Shown: positions 8,819-17,031, counted from the stretch's first letter. The stretch is DNA of 64,000 nucleotides from Gelidibacter mesophilus DSM 14095 (GCF_000423005.1 NZ_AUHD01000004.1:124001-188000), one strand, 5' to 3'. Notes: generated by a model not told the origin, from the letters alone. Made by a program: numbers and translations.

Positions 8819-8849
8819 AAACTTATACATAAGATTTATATTTGTCAAA
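8818..8849 (-). promoter_or_regulatory. Promoter of the fadA operon (TTTG / TAnnTTTG type)
   Basis: On the minus strand, TTTG (8846-8849) is followed after 20 bases by TAAGTTTG (8818-8825), an exact match to the Bacteroidota -7 consensus TAnnTTTG with near-ideal spacing. The predicted start falls near 8811, about 60 bases above the fadA ATG. Confidence 0.6.
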
Positions 8850-8935
8850 TAAAATAGCAGCGAATATTAAGATTGACTGCAAATTTACAACATGCAACTC
8901 ACTGCTAATCTATCGCTTAATTAAAGCTAAAACAT

Positions 8936-9598
8936 ATGGAACCAACCTATTTAGAAGAGAATTGCAATTTTGACTACTCGTCTGTGGGAATTCAAAATTT
9001 AATTAAAAGGATAGAGGACGGTATTTCTGATGCCTCTCCCCTTGATTTTGCCCTAAAAGCCTATCACTATATTCGAGATACCTGGCCCTACAATCCCTAT
9101 CGTTTCAGTTTAATTGAAGACGATTGGCGTGCGTCAAAAATCTGCACCCATAAAACAGGCCATTGTTTGGATAAAGCCATTTTGTTGATCAGTGTATTAC
9201 GTGCCAAAAACATCCCTGCGCGATTAGGGTTGGCGAAAGTGAGAAATCATATTGCCGTTGAAGCTGTTATTGAAAAATTCGGTAATGATGTTTTGGTGCC
9301 ACACGGCTATGTTGAACTCTATTTAAACGGCAAGTGGGTGAAAGCAACTCCGGCGTTCAATAAATCTTTATGCGAAAAATTGAATGTCGCACCGTTGGAG
9401 TTTGATGGGACAACTGATTCTTTGTTTCAGGCTTATGACAGTTCGGGCACATCGGTATTTATGGAGTATTTAGAAGATTATGGGGCCTTTGACCACGTGC
9501 CATTAGCCTATATGTTCAATTTAATGAAAGAAACCTATCCCCCATTACGAGAAAAAAATATAGACCTAGGAATGGTATTAAACCTCAACGAATTATAA
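8936..9598 (+). CDS. Transglutaminase-like (papain-fold) protein
   Basis: This 220-residue cytoplasmic protein has a transglutaminase-like core: C77 in KTGHCLDKAILLISVLRAKNIPARLG and H123 in VPHGYVELYLNGKWVKATPAFN. The third member of the usual Cys-His-Asp triad would fall where this protein has T138 (KATP in place of the common VDPT), so activity may differ from classical members. No signal peptide is present. The gene is divergent from fadA and 47 bases upstream of the TetR gene on the same strand, so the two may be co-transcribed. Transglutaminase folds include proteases and peptide amidases; the substrate here is unknown. Confidence 0.75.
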   Translation: MEPTYLEENCNFDYSSVGIQNLIKRIEDGISDASPLDFALKAYHYIRDTWPYNPYRFSLIEDDWRASKICTHKTGHCLDKAILLISVLRAKNIPARLGLAKVRNHIAVEAVIEKFGNDVLVPHGYVELYLNGKWVKATPAFNKSLCEKLNVAPLEFDGTTDSLFQAYDSSGTSVFMEYLEDYGAFDHVPLAYMFNLMKETYPPLREKNIDLGMVLNLNEL

Positions 9599-9645
9599 TC
9601 CCAATTAAACATTCAAATACTGTATTAAAAAATCCAATTGGTATA

Positions 9646-10215
9646 ATGAAAAAAGATAGAGCCGCTACTGAAGATAAAATATACGAAAGCTTTTTAAGCC
9701 TTTTAGAAGAAAAAGGACCCCAGGCCGTGGGCATTAATGCCATTGCAAAAAAAGCAGGGGTTTCCAAAGAACTCATCTATCGGTACTTTGGTGGTTTGCA
9801 AGGACTGCTCCTCCAACTGGCCAAAAAAGGTGATTTTTTCAGGTCGATGTTGGCCCTTCACGATAAAGACTTAGCCACAGTGGAAGATCTAAAGGAATTT
9901 GCGAAAGCTGGAACACAAGAGCTCAGAGAAAATAAACTTACCCAAGAAATCTTGCGTTGGCAGTTGCTCGAAAACAACGAGGTGACGCGCGATTTGTTTA
10001 AGTACAGCAATAAAGAAATAGGTAAAATGTTCGCTATTTCTAATAAGGACAGCTCCCTTAACCACGCTTTTCAATTGATGATTGGAGGTTACGTATATTT
10101 TACGCTATTGTCCAAATTCAATAAAAAATTTATTACTACCGATCTAAGCTCCCAGGAGTCCTGGGATAACTTTGATAAAGCGATTGAAAAGACGATTGAT
10201 TTATTTAATGAATAA
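9646..10215 (+). CDS. TetR/AcrR-family transcriptional regulator
   Basis: This 189-residue protein has an N-terminal TetR helix-turn-helix at about residues 27-46 (VGINAIAKKAGVSKELIYRYFGG), followed by a variable all-helical ligand-binding domain. TetR proteins usually repress nearby genes and release DNA when a small ligand, often an acyl-CoA or drug, binds. Two similar 16-bp palindromes lie over the fadA promoter less than 1 kb away, making beta-oxidation control the best guess. A related core, CCAATTGG, lies at 9634-9641 just before its own ATG and could serve autoregulation. The MFS gene downstream is an alternative target. Confidence 0.88.
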   Translation: MKKDRAATEDKIYESFLSLLEEKGPQAVGINAIAKKAGVSKELIYRYFGGLQGLLLQLAKKGDFFRSMLALHDKDLATVEDLKEFAKAGTQELRENKLTQEILRWQLLENNEVTRDLFKYSNKEIGKMFAISNKDSSLNHAFQLMIGGYVYFTLLSKFNKKFITTDLSSQESWDNFDKAIEKTIDLFNE

Positions 10216-10250
10216 GGATTTTTACAATGTCGTTTAAAAGTGGATAATTG

Positions 10251-10304
10251 TTGCGGGCAAACACCAAAATAGCGTGATTACGATAAGATAACGGTCTGCC
10301 GCAA
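10251..10304. other. Possible long-loop hairpin between the TetR and MFS genes
   Basis: Arms TTGCGG (10251-10256) and CCGCAA (10299-10304) are separated by 42 bases. The surrounding bases (TGTTGCGG versus CCGCAAACA) extend the pairing if one A is bulged. The stretch is more GC-rich than the sequence around it. No T-run follows. Its nature is unknown. Confidence 0.3.
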
Positions 10305-10456
10305 ACAGCGTTTCTATATCAGTCTAAAAACCTTTTATATCCTCTCTTTTTAAAATATCTACAAAGCCTAAGCTTATAGCTTAAATGGTTTTTCAATCTA
10401 TTCTTTTCAAAATAAACAATTTCCATATTTGAGCCACCCCATGTATGATTAAATTT

Positions 10457-10464
10457 TAACTTTG
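10457..10464 (+). promoter_or_regulatory. Promoter -7 box upstream of the MFS gene
   Basis: TAACTTTG matches TAnnTTTG exactly, 28 bases before the ATG at 10493. A TTTG at 10428-10431 could be the -33 element, but the 25-base spacer is longer than usual. Confidence 0.45.
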
Positions 10465-10492
10465 CGCGAATTAAATCAATCGCATCTGTTGT

Positions 10493-11989
10493 ATGACTCA
10501 CGACGTCCTAAGGCAACCAAGTAGGGGTTGGATTTTAGCGGCATTAATGCTAACGATGGCTTTAGCCGCCATGGATAGTACCATTGTCGCGACTGCAATT
10601 CCTCAAATTGTGGGAGACTTAGGTGGGTTTTCTTTATTCAGTTGGCTATTCTCCATATACCTTCTGATTCAAACCATTACAATTCCCATTTACGGAAAAT
10701 TGGCAGACACCTATGGGCGTAAACCTATCCTAATTTATGGAGTGATTGTTTTTCTTTTAGGCTCTGCCGCTTGTGCTGGCGCTTGGGACATGATCAGCTT
10801 AATTGTATTCAGAGGTCTGCAAGCCGTAGGTGCCGGTGCCATTATGGCGACGGTCAATACTATTGCTGCAGATATTTATACACTTGAAGAGCGCGCAAAA
10901 ATTCAAGGCTGGCTTTCTAGTGTGTGGGGCGTTTCTGCGATTTTAGGACCAACATTGGGAGGTGCCCTGGCCGATTATGCGTCTTGGCGCTGGATTTTCT
11001 TGATTAACATTCCCGTTGGGATTGGATCTATCATTATGATCAGTATGTTTCTTAAAGAAAATAAGCCCACCAAATACGCAAAAATCGATTGGCTTGGTGC
11101 ATTGGCCCTATTGATCACGGGTGGATTTATCATGTTCGGATTGATGCAGGGTGGGCAATCTTGGGATTGGATTTCCTACGAAACCGTTATTTTTACTGCG
11201 GTTTCAGCCCTTTTAGTTTATGCAACCATGAAAATCGAGGCGCACGCCGAAAGTCCTATTTTACCACGTTGGGTGTGGCGAAAGCGGATTCTTGTGGGTG
11301 CTAATCTTGCAACTATCGGCATGGGTGTCATGACAATGGGACCCAACATGTTTTTACCAGTTTTTTCGCAATCTGTCATTGGCGTAGGGGCCATTATGGC
11401 AGGTTTCATATTGGCAAGTATGGGAATTACTTGGCCCATATCCTCATAGTTTTCGGGAAGATTATATCTACGCGTTGGCTTTAGAAATACAGCGCTTTGC
11501 GGTATTTCCATTGTAATTATTGCCGTGTCAAGTTTTCTCTTCATGCCCTACCCAGGTGCCGTATGGACATTAATTGCTATCCAATTGCTTATGGGTGCAG
11601 GATTTGGATTGATTTCTACTCCGTTAATGGTTGGGGTGCAATCCACAGTTGATTGGGGTCAAAGAGGTGTTGTAACTGGGGCCAGCATGTTCTCTAGATA
11701 TTTCGGTCAAAGTTTAGGTGCTGCCGTTTTTGCGGCTATTTTCAATTCGGTGTTATTTGATAAAATGACGGAGGCACCTGAAAATTTACAGAGCGCGCTA
11801 CCCAAAGTGAATGAAGTTGTAGAGGTATTGCAATCCGCCCACTCAGACGATAGCGTTCAAAACTATCTGCAACATGCCTTTTTTGATTCGACACACACGG
11901 TTTATATTGGGTTATTGACCGTGGGAGTGCTTACCCTTATTGTTTTGTTGCTCACACCAAAACACTTTGGAAAAATTGATAAGTTTTAA
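10493..11989 (+). pseudogene. MFS drug exporter (DHA2, EmrB/QacA type) interrupted by one in-frame TAG
   Basis: The frame encodes a 14-helix major-facilitator exporter of 498 codons, the normal length for DHA2 proton antiporters. Family motifs are intact: MDSTIVATAIPQI in helix 1, motif A GKLADTYGRKP, and motif C WGVSAILGPTLGG. Codon 319 (11447-11449) is TAG, yet the same frame continues without a shift: GITWPISS, stop, then FSGRLYLRVGFRNT, which is the expected family sequence across this point. No other lesion is seen. As written the product would be a 318-residue fragment and the gene probably dead, unless the TAG is a sequencing error or is read through. The promoter and first part look undamaged, so the change is probably recent. 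Confidence 0.8.
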
Positions 11990-12097
11990 ACATTAAATAT
12001 CGATATCTGAATTTTGGTTAGCGAGGTATAGTTTTAAGCATAAATCGAAACTCCTAACTTTAATTCCAATCCCAACAAAAATCAGCAAAATAGTAAC

Positions 12098-12111
12098 TAT
12101 CTTGCACCCTT
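12098..12111 (+). promoter_or_regulatory. Promoter-like 14-mer upstream of the riboswitch
   Basis: TATCTTGCACCCTT is identical to the 14-mer at 293-306 on the minus strand. It lies 24 bases before the riboswitch stem and 69 before the ATG, a sensible place for a promoter. It resembles TAnnTTTG with one base missing. Promoter function is inferred. Confidence 0.4.
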
Positions 12112-12135
12112 AATTTTTCATAAAAAAAATTGGAC

Positions 12136-12174
12136 ACGTGGTTCGAAATTCTCCCACGTTAAAAAACTAAGAAA
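12136..12174 (+). ncRNA. Candidate preQ1-I riboswitch
   Basis: A perfect six-base stem ACGTGG (12136-12141) / CCACGT (12154-12159) encloses a loop that begins TTC, followed at once by the A-rich tail TTAAAAAACTAAG (12159-12171). This order (GG-TTC loop, closing CC, then AAAAAACTAAG) closely follows the preQ1-I aptamer of Bacillus subtilis. The tail would fold back as the pseudoknot. It ends about 10 bases before the ATG of a queuosine-precursor transporter, so ligand binding would most likely hide the start region and control translation. The context strongly supports the call; ligand specificity is not proven. Confidence 0.78.
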
Positions 12175-12180
12175 CGCTTT

Positions 12181-12822
12181 ATGTCCGTTACTAAAAACAC
12201 TCGACTTGTAGGATTACTCGTCGGATTTCACATTCTTATTATTGCGTCAAGCAACTACCTAGTTCAGTTTCCTATTTCCATTTTCGGATTCAAGGCCACG
12301 TGGGGTGCATTTACCTTTCCTTTCATCTTTTTGGCTACAGATCTGACCGTACGGCTTTTTGGTGCACAAATGGGGAGACAGATTGTTTTTTATGCCATGC
12401 TTCCGGCCTTAGTCGTTTCCTATTTGATTACCGTTGGATTTCGCAATGGCATTTGGTTGGGATTCGATGCTTTCTTGAACTTTGACCTATTTGTAGCGCG
12501 AATTGCCATCGCCAGCTTCGCAGCCTACGTCGTTGGTCAGGTTTTAGATGTTTTCGTATTCAATAAGCTTCGGCAACATAAACAATGGTGGCACGCGCCA
12601 ATAGCTTCGGGTATTTTTGGGAATTTCATGGACACTCTGGCATTTTTCTTTATTGCCTTTTACAGAACTTCAGACATTTATCTTGCAGAAAATTTGGTAG
12701 AAATAGCCACCGTCGATTATTTTTTTAAAATAATAATCAGTGCGCTGTTCTTCCTTCCACTTTATAAAGTTATTTTAGATAGGGTGACAAAAAGATTGAA
12801 AGAAAATAGCATTAGAAGTTGA
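12181..12822 (+). CDS. yhhQ: Queuosine precursor transporter (YhhQ / VUT family)
   Basis: This 213-residue membrane protein has about six helices and the sequence of the DUF165/VUT family, with FPFIFLATDLTVRLFG, the polar helix containing GNFMDTLAFFFIAF, and FFKIIISALFFLPLYKVILD. E. coli YhhQ imports the 7-deazaguanine precursors preQ0 and preQ1 across the inner membrane for tRNA queuosine synthesis. The riboswitch candidate directly upstream supports the same substrate here. It is a single-gene unit; the next gene converges after 47 bases. Confidence 0.88.
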   Translation: MSVTKNTRLVGLLVGFHILIIASSNYLVQFPISIFGFKATWGAFTFPFIFLATDLTVRLFGAQMGRQIVFYAMLPALVVSYLITVGFRNGIWLGFDAFLNFDLFVARIAIASFAAYVVGQVLDVFVFNKLRQHKQWWHAPIASGIFGNFMDTLAFFFIAFYRTSDIYLAENLVEIATVDYFFKIIISALFFLPLYKVILDRVTKRLKENSIRS

Positions 12823-12869
12823 GCCTACTCATAAAGTATTTTCTTTTCAAAATAGACTAAAGAAGATTC

Positions 12870-13235
12870 TTACTCTATTTTCTGTAAAATGTAGAACGCC
12901 ATACCTCCCAATAGATAGCACAGAACATCCCAAAGATCTCCGGTATATCGATTATCTTGTTGTGGGAGATAGTATTCAAATACAAATGAAAAGAGTATTA
13001 CTAGACTTAAAATTGTAAAATTATTCAAACGAATGGTTTGGTCCTTCTTAATAAGCCAAACGCCATGCAAACCTGCTGTAGCAACCATCGGAATTACCAA
13101 AAAATCATTGAGGTGATGGAAAATCCAATTAGAGACAACTATGGAAAAGAATTTGAAGCTCTGAACAATTAAAAATACCACCAAAGAAAGTAGTATATAA
13201 CGATGCAACGTATTTAGCGGAAACCGACGCATCAT
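12870..13235 (-). CDS. Small polytopic membrane protein, VanZ-like C-terminus
   Basis: Taking the ATG at 13235 gives about 121 residues. The frame is open to 13295, but the 13235 ATG overlaps the stop of the upstream gene as ATGA, so translational coupling favours it. Three to four hydrophobic segments are visible, with FEYYLPQQDNRYTGDLWDVLCYLLGG near the end. The GDLWDVLCYLLGG part recalls the VanZ-like pattern of a short acidic loop before the last helix. Function is unknown; the VanZ resemblance is weak. Confidence 0.65.
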   Translation of the reverse strand: MMRRFPLNTLHRYILLSLVVFLIVQSFKFFSIVVSNWIFHHLNDFLVIPMVATAGLHGVWLIKKDQTIRLNNFTILSLVILFSFVFEYYLPQQDNRYTGDLWDVLCYLLGGMAFYILQKIE

Positions 13236-13501
13236 ATAAACAGCATGGCTATTAACCAAGCTAGAAACATTCCGATAGCCATTACAACCGACCATATAGA
13301 ATAAAAGATGTAATAAATACCGCGCACAAGAAAAAACCGATGGGTTTTCATACGTTCAGAAAACGGTACTTCGTTGACAACTTCAGGTGTTAATTCAGAT
13401 TCAGTATCGTCTCCGTTATGTTCAGAAATCAAAGTCTTACCCCTGAACGTCTGAAAAAGATGATCATCCTCATTGTTGGTATTGTCTATTTCCTCTGACA
13501 T
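13232..13501 (-). CDS. Small protein with acidic N-terminus and C-terminal membrane segments
   Basis: An 89-residue protein: residues 1-50 are hydrophilic and acidic (SEEIDNTNNEDD), and the last ~35 residues are strongly hydrophobic (IYYIFYSIWSVVMAIGMFLAWLIAMLFI), enough for one long or two short membrane passes. The start of the next gene overlaps its stop by four bases, so the pair is probably one operon. I recognise no family and propose no function. Confidence 0.6.
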   Translation of the reverse strand: MSEEIDNTNNEDDHLFQTFRGKTLISEHNGDDTESELTPEVVNEVPFSERMKTHRFFLVRGIYYIFYSIWSVVMAIGMFLAWLIAMLFI

Positions 13502-13603
13502 AACATAAAAATTTCAACCTGCAAGAATACTAATTATTATTTACGATGCAGGCCAAATAGGCTATTGTTTAACATAATATACAAATTATCTGAGAATTAT
13601 AAT

Positions 13604-13640
13604 TAAACAAAAAACAGGCTCATAAAACACTGAACCTGTT
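13604..13640 (-). terminator. Rho-independent terminator of nrdBA
   Basis: On the minus strand the stem AACAGGTTC / GAGCCTGTT (13632-13640 with 13613-13621; one T-G pair) is followed by TTTTTTG. It lies about 50 bases beyond the nrdA stop. Confidence 0.75.
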
Positions 13641-13691
13641 CTTTAAATATTCTATAGGTACTTCTATATATCAATCAACTATATTGAATAC

Positions 13692-15482
13692 TTAAGCCTC
13701 ACAACTCGCACAATCTTTCTTTTGTGCAAACTTTTGAGCGGCATTCATGCTGTGCTGGTAGTAAAGTGATTTTAATCCCAATTTCCAAGCGGTAACGTGA
13801 ATTTTATTAATTTCTTTGACAGGCATTTCTGGATGTACAATAATATTCACCGATTGTCCCTGATCAATGTGATTCTGACGGTTGGCTGCTTGATAAATCA
13901 AGTCCAACTGATCTATTTCCGAATAGGTTTTAAACACCTCTTTCTCGTTCTCTGATAAGAAATCAAGGTGTTGTACAGATCCATCATTATTACGAATATC
14001 CCTCCAAACGTCGGCAGTGTTTTGACCTTTTGTTTCCAATAACTCCTCTAAGTAAGAGTTTTTAATTGTGGTCTTGATCTTTGCAATATCCTTCACATAA
14101 ACGTTAGACCAGATGGGCTCAATACCTTGCGATACTTGACCCAAGATAAAGGCCGATGATGTGGTTGGTGCAATGGCATTCAGGGTGGCGTTACGTCTGC
14201 CGTATCCTTTTAGGACCTCTGGCTCTCCAAATAATCCTGCCAATTCTTCTGATGCCTTATATGATTTTTCTTGGATCGTTTTAAAAATCTCACTATTTAA
14301 ATTATATGCCTTTTGGCTATTTAATGGCAACATTTTTGACTGTAACAAAGAATGCCATCCCAAAACACCTAGTCCTAGCGCACGATTGTCTTTTGCAAAA
14401 TTATAGGCACGTTCCATAAATAGGAAGGTCTGTCTATCTTCTCTACTTTCAGAGTCGCGATAGTCTTCTAATTTTTCAACAAATTCCGTGATCACTGCGT
14501 CCAGGAAATACACCATAGTCTCCACAGCGTCAGTATTCTTCCACTTATCATAGTGCAATAAATTTACTGAAGAAAGTACACATACAAAAGACCAATCGTC
14601 ATTTGAAGGCAACATGATCTCCGTACATAGGTTACTGGCATAAATTGGAAGCTCTTTATCTTTATAAACATCGGCAGCCCCATTATTGGCATTGTCTTTA
14701 AAGAAAATGTATGGATAGCCCATTTCTCCACGTCTTTGAAGCACTTTTGCCCAAATAGATCGTTTTGCTTCGTCACCAGCTATCATTTCCTCCATCCATT
14801 GGTTGGTTACGGTAACCCCATGGGTCAACTCCTGAATAGGATTCCCTTCTGTTCCAATTTCCAAAAATTCCATAATATCTGGATGTTCCACTGGTAAATA
14901 CGGTGAAAAACGACCACGTCTTACGGAGCCTTGGCTCACAACATCTACCATGGATTCAAACAACTGCATGATATGAACCGCACCAGATGCTTGTCCGTTA
15001 TTTTTAACCTCTGCCCCACGATGACGAATTTTTCCGAAATAACCCGACGTTCCGCCTCCTAGTTTAGACATCATCCCTACTTCTGATTGGGTGTATAGAA
15101 TGTTGCCCATATCGTCACCAATATGCGACCCAAAACAGCTGATAGGAAGGCCTCTTTTCTTTCCGAAATTTGACCAAACCGGTGATGCCAAAGAGAAAAA
15201 TCCTTCAGACATATAACCATAAAATTTATCTGAGTATCCAGGGATACCCAATATTTGTTCGGCTCTATCCGCTATTTCGCGAATGCGTTCCTCTGCGGTT
15301 ATTCCCGGGGTGAGATAGCCTGAAGCTAAAAAGTTACGGCTATGTTCATTAAGCCATTCAAAACCTTGTGATTTAGTTTCTTCTGTTTTTTGCAGCGCTT
15401 CCTTTCGAGCATTTACAAGGTTGTCAGTTTCTGAATTTGTTTTTGAAATTTGTGTGTCGAGGGTAAGGTTTGGATTGTTCAT
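13692..15482 (-). CDS. nrdA: Ribonucleoside-diphosphate reductase alpha subunit (class I)
   Basis: This 596-residue catalytic subunit makes deoxyribonucleotides. Active-site residues are visible: redox cysteines C116 (PISCFGSH) and C301, the N284-C286-E288 triad in NLCTEIMLPSN, the tyrosine pair in SLYYQHSMNAA, and the C-terminal CASC pair (C591, C594) that passes electrons. The protein is shorter than E. coli NrdA because it lacks an N-terminal ATP-cone; that regulatory domain sits on the beta subunit instead. It begins one base after the nrdB stop and ends in a terminator. The arrangement matches the flavobacterial class I subtype described from Leeuwenhoekiella blandensis (from memory). 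Confidence 0.95.
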   Translation of the reverse strand: MNNPNLTLDTQISKTNSETDNLVNARKEALQKTEETKSQGFEWLNEHSRNFLASGYLTPGITAEERIREIADRAEQILGIPGYSDKFYGYMSEGFFSLASPVWSNFGKKRGLPISCFGSHIGDDMGNILYTQSEVGMMSKLGGGTSGYFGKIRHRGAEVKNNGQASGAVHIMQLFESMVDVVSQGSVRRGRFSPYLPVEHPDIMEFLEIGTEGNPIQELTHGVTVTNQWMEEMIAGDEAKRSIWAKVLQRRGEMGYPYIFFKDNANNGAADVYKDKELPIYASNLCTEIMLPSNDDWSFVCVLSSVNLLHYDKWKNTDAVETMVYFLDAVITEFVEKLEDYRDSESREDRQTFLFMERAYNFAKDNRALGLGVLGWHSLLQSKMLPLNSQKAYNLNSEIFKTIQEKSYKASEELAGLFGEPEVLKGYGRRNATLNAIAPTTSSAFILGQVSQGIEPIWSNVYVKDIAKIKTTIKNSYLEELLETKGQNTADVWRDIRNNDGSVQHLDFLSENEKEVFKTYSEIDQLDLIYQAANRQNHIDQGQSVNIIVHPEMPVKEINKIHVTAWKLGLKSLYYQHSMNAAQKFAQKKDCASCEA

Positions 15483-16757
15483 TTAAAAAAGGTCATCACT
15501 GGTTATACTTTGAGTTCTTTTACTGTAATTGATAGAGCGTTTCACGAAGAAGTCGCCATGTTTGGTCCCGATAATCTCGTCATCAAACCATTCCGTTTGC
15601 GCTATGAGGCTTTGGTCTATCTCAAATATTTTTGCTATTCCGATGCTTTCAAGGGAATTGTTAAATCTGTTTTTTATAAATTCATTAACCACGGCTTTGG
15701 GAAGAAAATCCAATTCGCCTTCTTCGAAAATCCAATCCACGATTCTGCTTTCAGAGGCAAAGGCTTCTTTACAGATTTCTTGGATCATTTTGTTGTAGTT
15801 GTCATCGAACCATTCTGGATTTTCGTCTTTGATTATTTTGATGATATCGATTCCAAAATCACCGTGAATCTGCTCCTCCTTTGAAGTTGCTTCCACCACG
15901 TTTGAGATTCCTTTCAGCATATTTTTATGCTTATTAAAGGCCATAATAATCAAAAACTGAGAAAATAACGACACGTGCTCGATAAACAGCGAGAAAAGCA
16001 AAATCGATTCTGCATATTCCTTATTATCCTCACTTTTCGCGTTTTTAAGAGCCGTTTCTAAATATTGGACCCGCATCATGATGGCCGGTTTTTTCTTAAG
16101 ATCCTTGAATTCTTCGTTGAGACCCAAAATTTCCAATAAATGCGAATAGGCATCATGATGGCGCACTTCACTTTCGGCAAAAGTGGCACCTACAGAACCA
16201 ATTTCTGGTTTTGGCATTCGGTGATAGATATCTCCCCAAAAACTCTTTACGGCAACCTCAATTTGTGAGATGGCAAGCATCGTATTTTTAATGGCACTGC
16301 GTTCAACTTCTGTCAATCGTGTTTTGAAATCTTGAATATCACTTGTAAAATTGAATTCGGTATGGATCCAATACGAATGTCGGATAGCCGGTACATATTC
16401 GTAGACTGCTGGATACTCATAAGGCTTCAAATTGATACGCTTTTCAAAAATATTTAGCTTGCGCTTTTGAGTCTGTTGATTTCTATAAAGGATATATCCC
16501 TTTGCCACATCAAAAAAGCCATTTTCCATCAATTTGGTTTCCACAAAATCCTGAACCTCCTCAACGGTAGGAATATATTTCCCGTCCAATCGTCTTCTTT
16601 CTAGAAGGGCCTCATAAACATTTTCAGAGATGCGTTGTGCATCCTCTGGCCCACCGTGTTTTGCAGCGGTCATCGCCTTTAAGATAGCGTCTGTAATCTT
16701 TTGTAAATGAAAGAGTTTTGTGGCAAAATCTCTTTTTATAACGTGAGTAATTTCCAT
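15483..16757 (-). CDS. nrdB: Ribonucleotide reductase beta subunit with N-terminal ATP-cone
   Basis: This 424-residue protein is about 90 residues longer than typical NrdB because residues 1-95 form an ATP-cone (HVIKRDFATKLFHLQKITDAI, then TVEEVQDFVETKLMENGFFDVAKGYILYR). The radical-generating ferritin-like domain follows, with metal ligands in IEVAVKSFWGD (E167), AESEVRHHDAY (E197, H200) and tyrosine Y204 at the radical position. In the L. blandensis relative, dATP acts through this cone by making beta subunits tetramerise, and the cofactor is a manganese pair; I recall this from the literature and cannot see it here. It is first in the nrdBA operon. An inverted repeat lies 80-107 bases upstream. 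Confidence 0.94.
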   Translation of the reverse strand: MEITHVIKRDFATKLFHLQKITDAILKAMTAAKHGGPEDAQRISENVYEALLERRRLDGKYIPTVEEVQDFVETKLMENGFFDVAKGYILYRNQQTQKRKLNIFEKRINLKPYEYPAVYEYVPAIRHSYWIHTEFNFTSDIQDFKTRLTEVERSAIKNTMLAISQIEVAVKSFWGDIYHRMPKPEIGSVGATFAESEVRHHDAYSHLLEILGLNEEFKDLKKKPAIMMRVQYLETALKNAKSEDNKEYAESILLFSLFIEHVSLFSQFLIIMAFNKHKNMLKGISNVVEATSKEEQIHGDFGIDIIKIIKDENPEWFDDNYNKMIQEICKEAFASESRIVDWIFEEGELDFLPKAVVNEFIKNRFNNSLESIGIAKIFEIDQSLIAQTEWFDDEIIGTKHGDFFVKRSINYSKRTQSITSDDLF

Positions 16758-16836
16758 GAAATGAAGACTAAAAATTAAAAAAATTAGTGAGGTGTAAAGA
16801 TGGAAATTTTATCAATGACTTTTTGTTGACACTTCA

Positions 16837-16864
16837 AATTGTTGTCAAATGGTTATCAACAATT
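16837..16864. promoter_or_regulatory. Inverted repeat upstream of nrdB
   Basis: Perfect eight-base arms AATTGTTG (16837-16844) and CAACAATT (16857-16864) flank 12 bases. A further TTGTTGACA just outside repeats the half-site. The right half contains TTATCAACA, one mismatch from the DnaA-box TTATCCACA. It does not match the NrdR-box consensus. A regulatory role is inferred from position. Confidence 0.4.
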
Positions 16865-17031
16865 GGTTATAATATGGAAATAATTGAAGGTGAAGCTGTT
16901 CAAGAAATGTTGATGAACAAGTGGTCAATATAATACAGGAATAACGCCATATTTATTAAAATTTGCATCTATTAAAGCTTCTTATTGTACAATTTACCTT
17001 ATTGTTCAGATCCGATTAATAGTATATAAAA

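Noticed and set aside
10251-10304. Integron attC site
   Set aside because: The GTTRRRY/RYYYAAC core boxes are missing and no integrase or gene-cassette array is near.
10319-10501. 60-codon minus-strand frame before the MFS gene
   Set aside because: It overlaps the MFS promoter and start, is strongly basic and has no family features.
10493-11989. Two separate short genes in the MFS region
   Set aside because: Both parts are in the same frame with family sequence continuous across the single TAG, so this is one interrupted gene.
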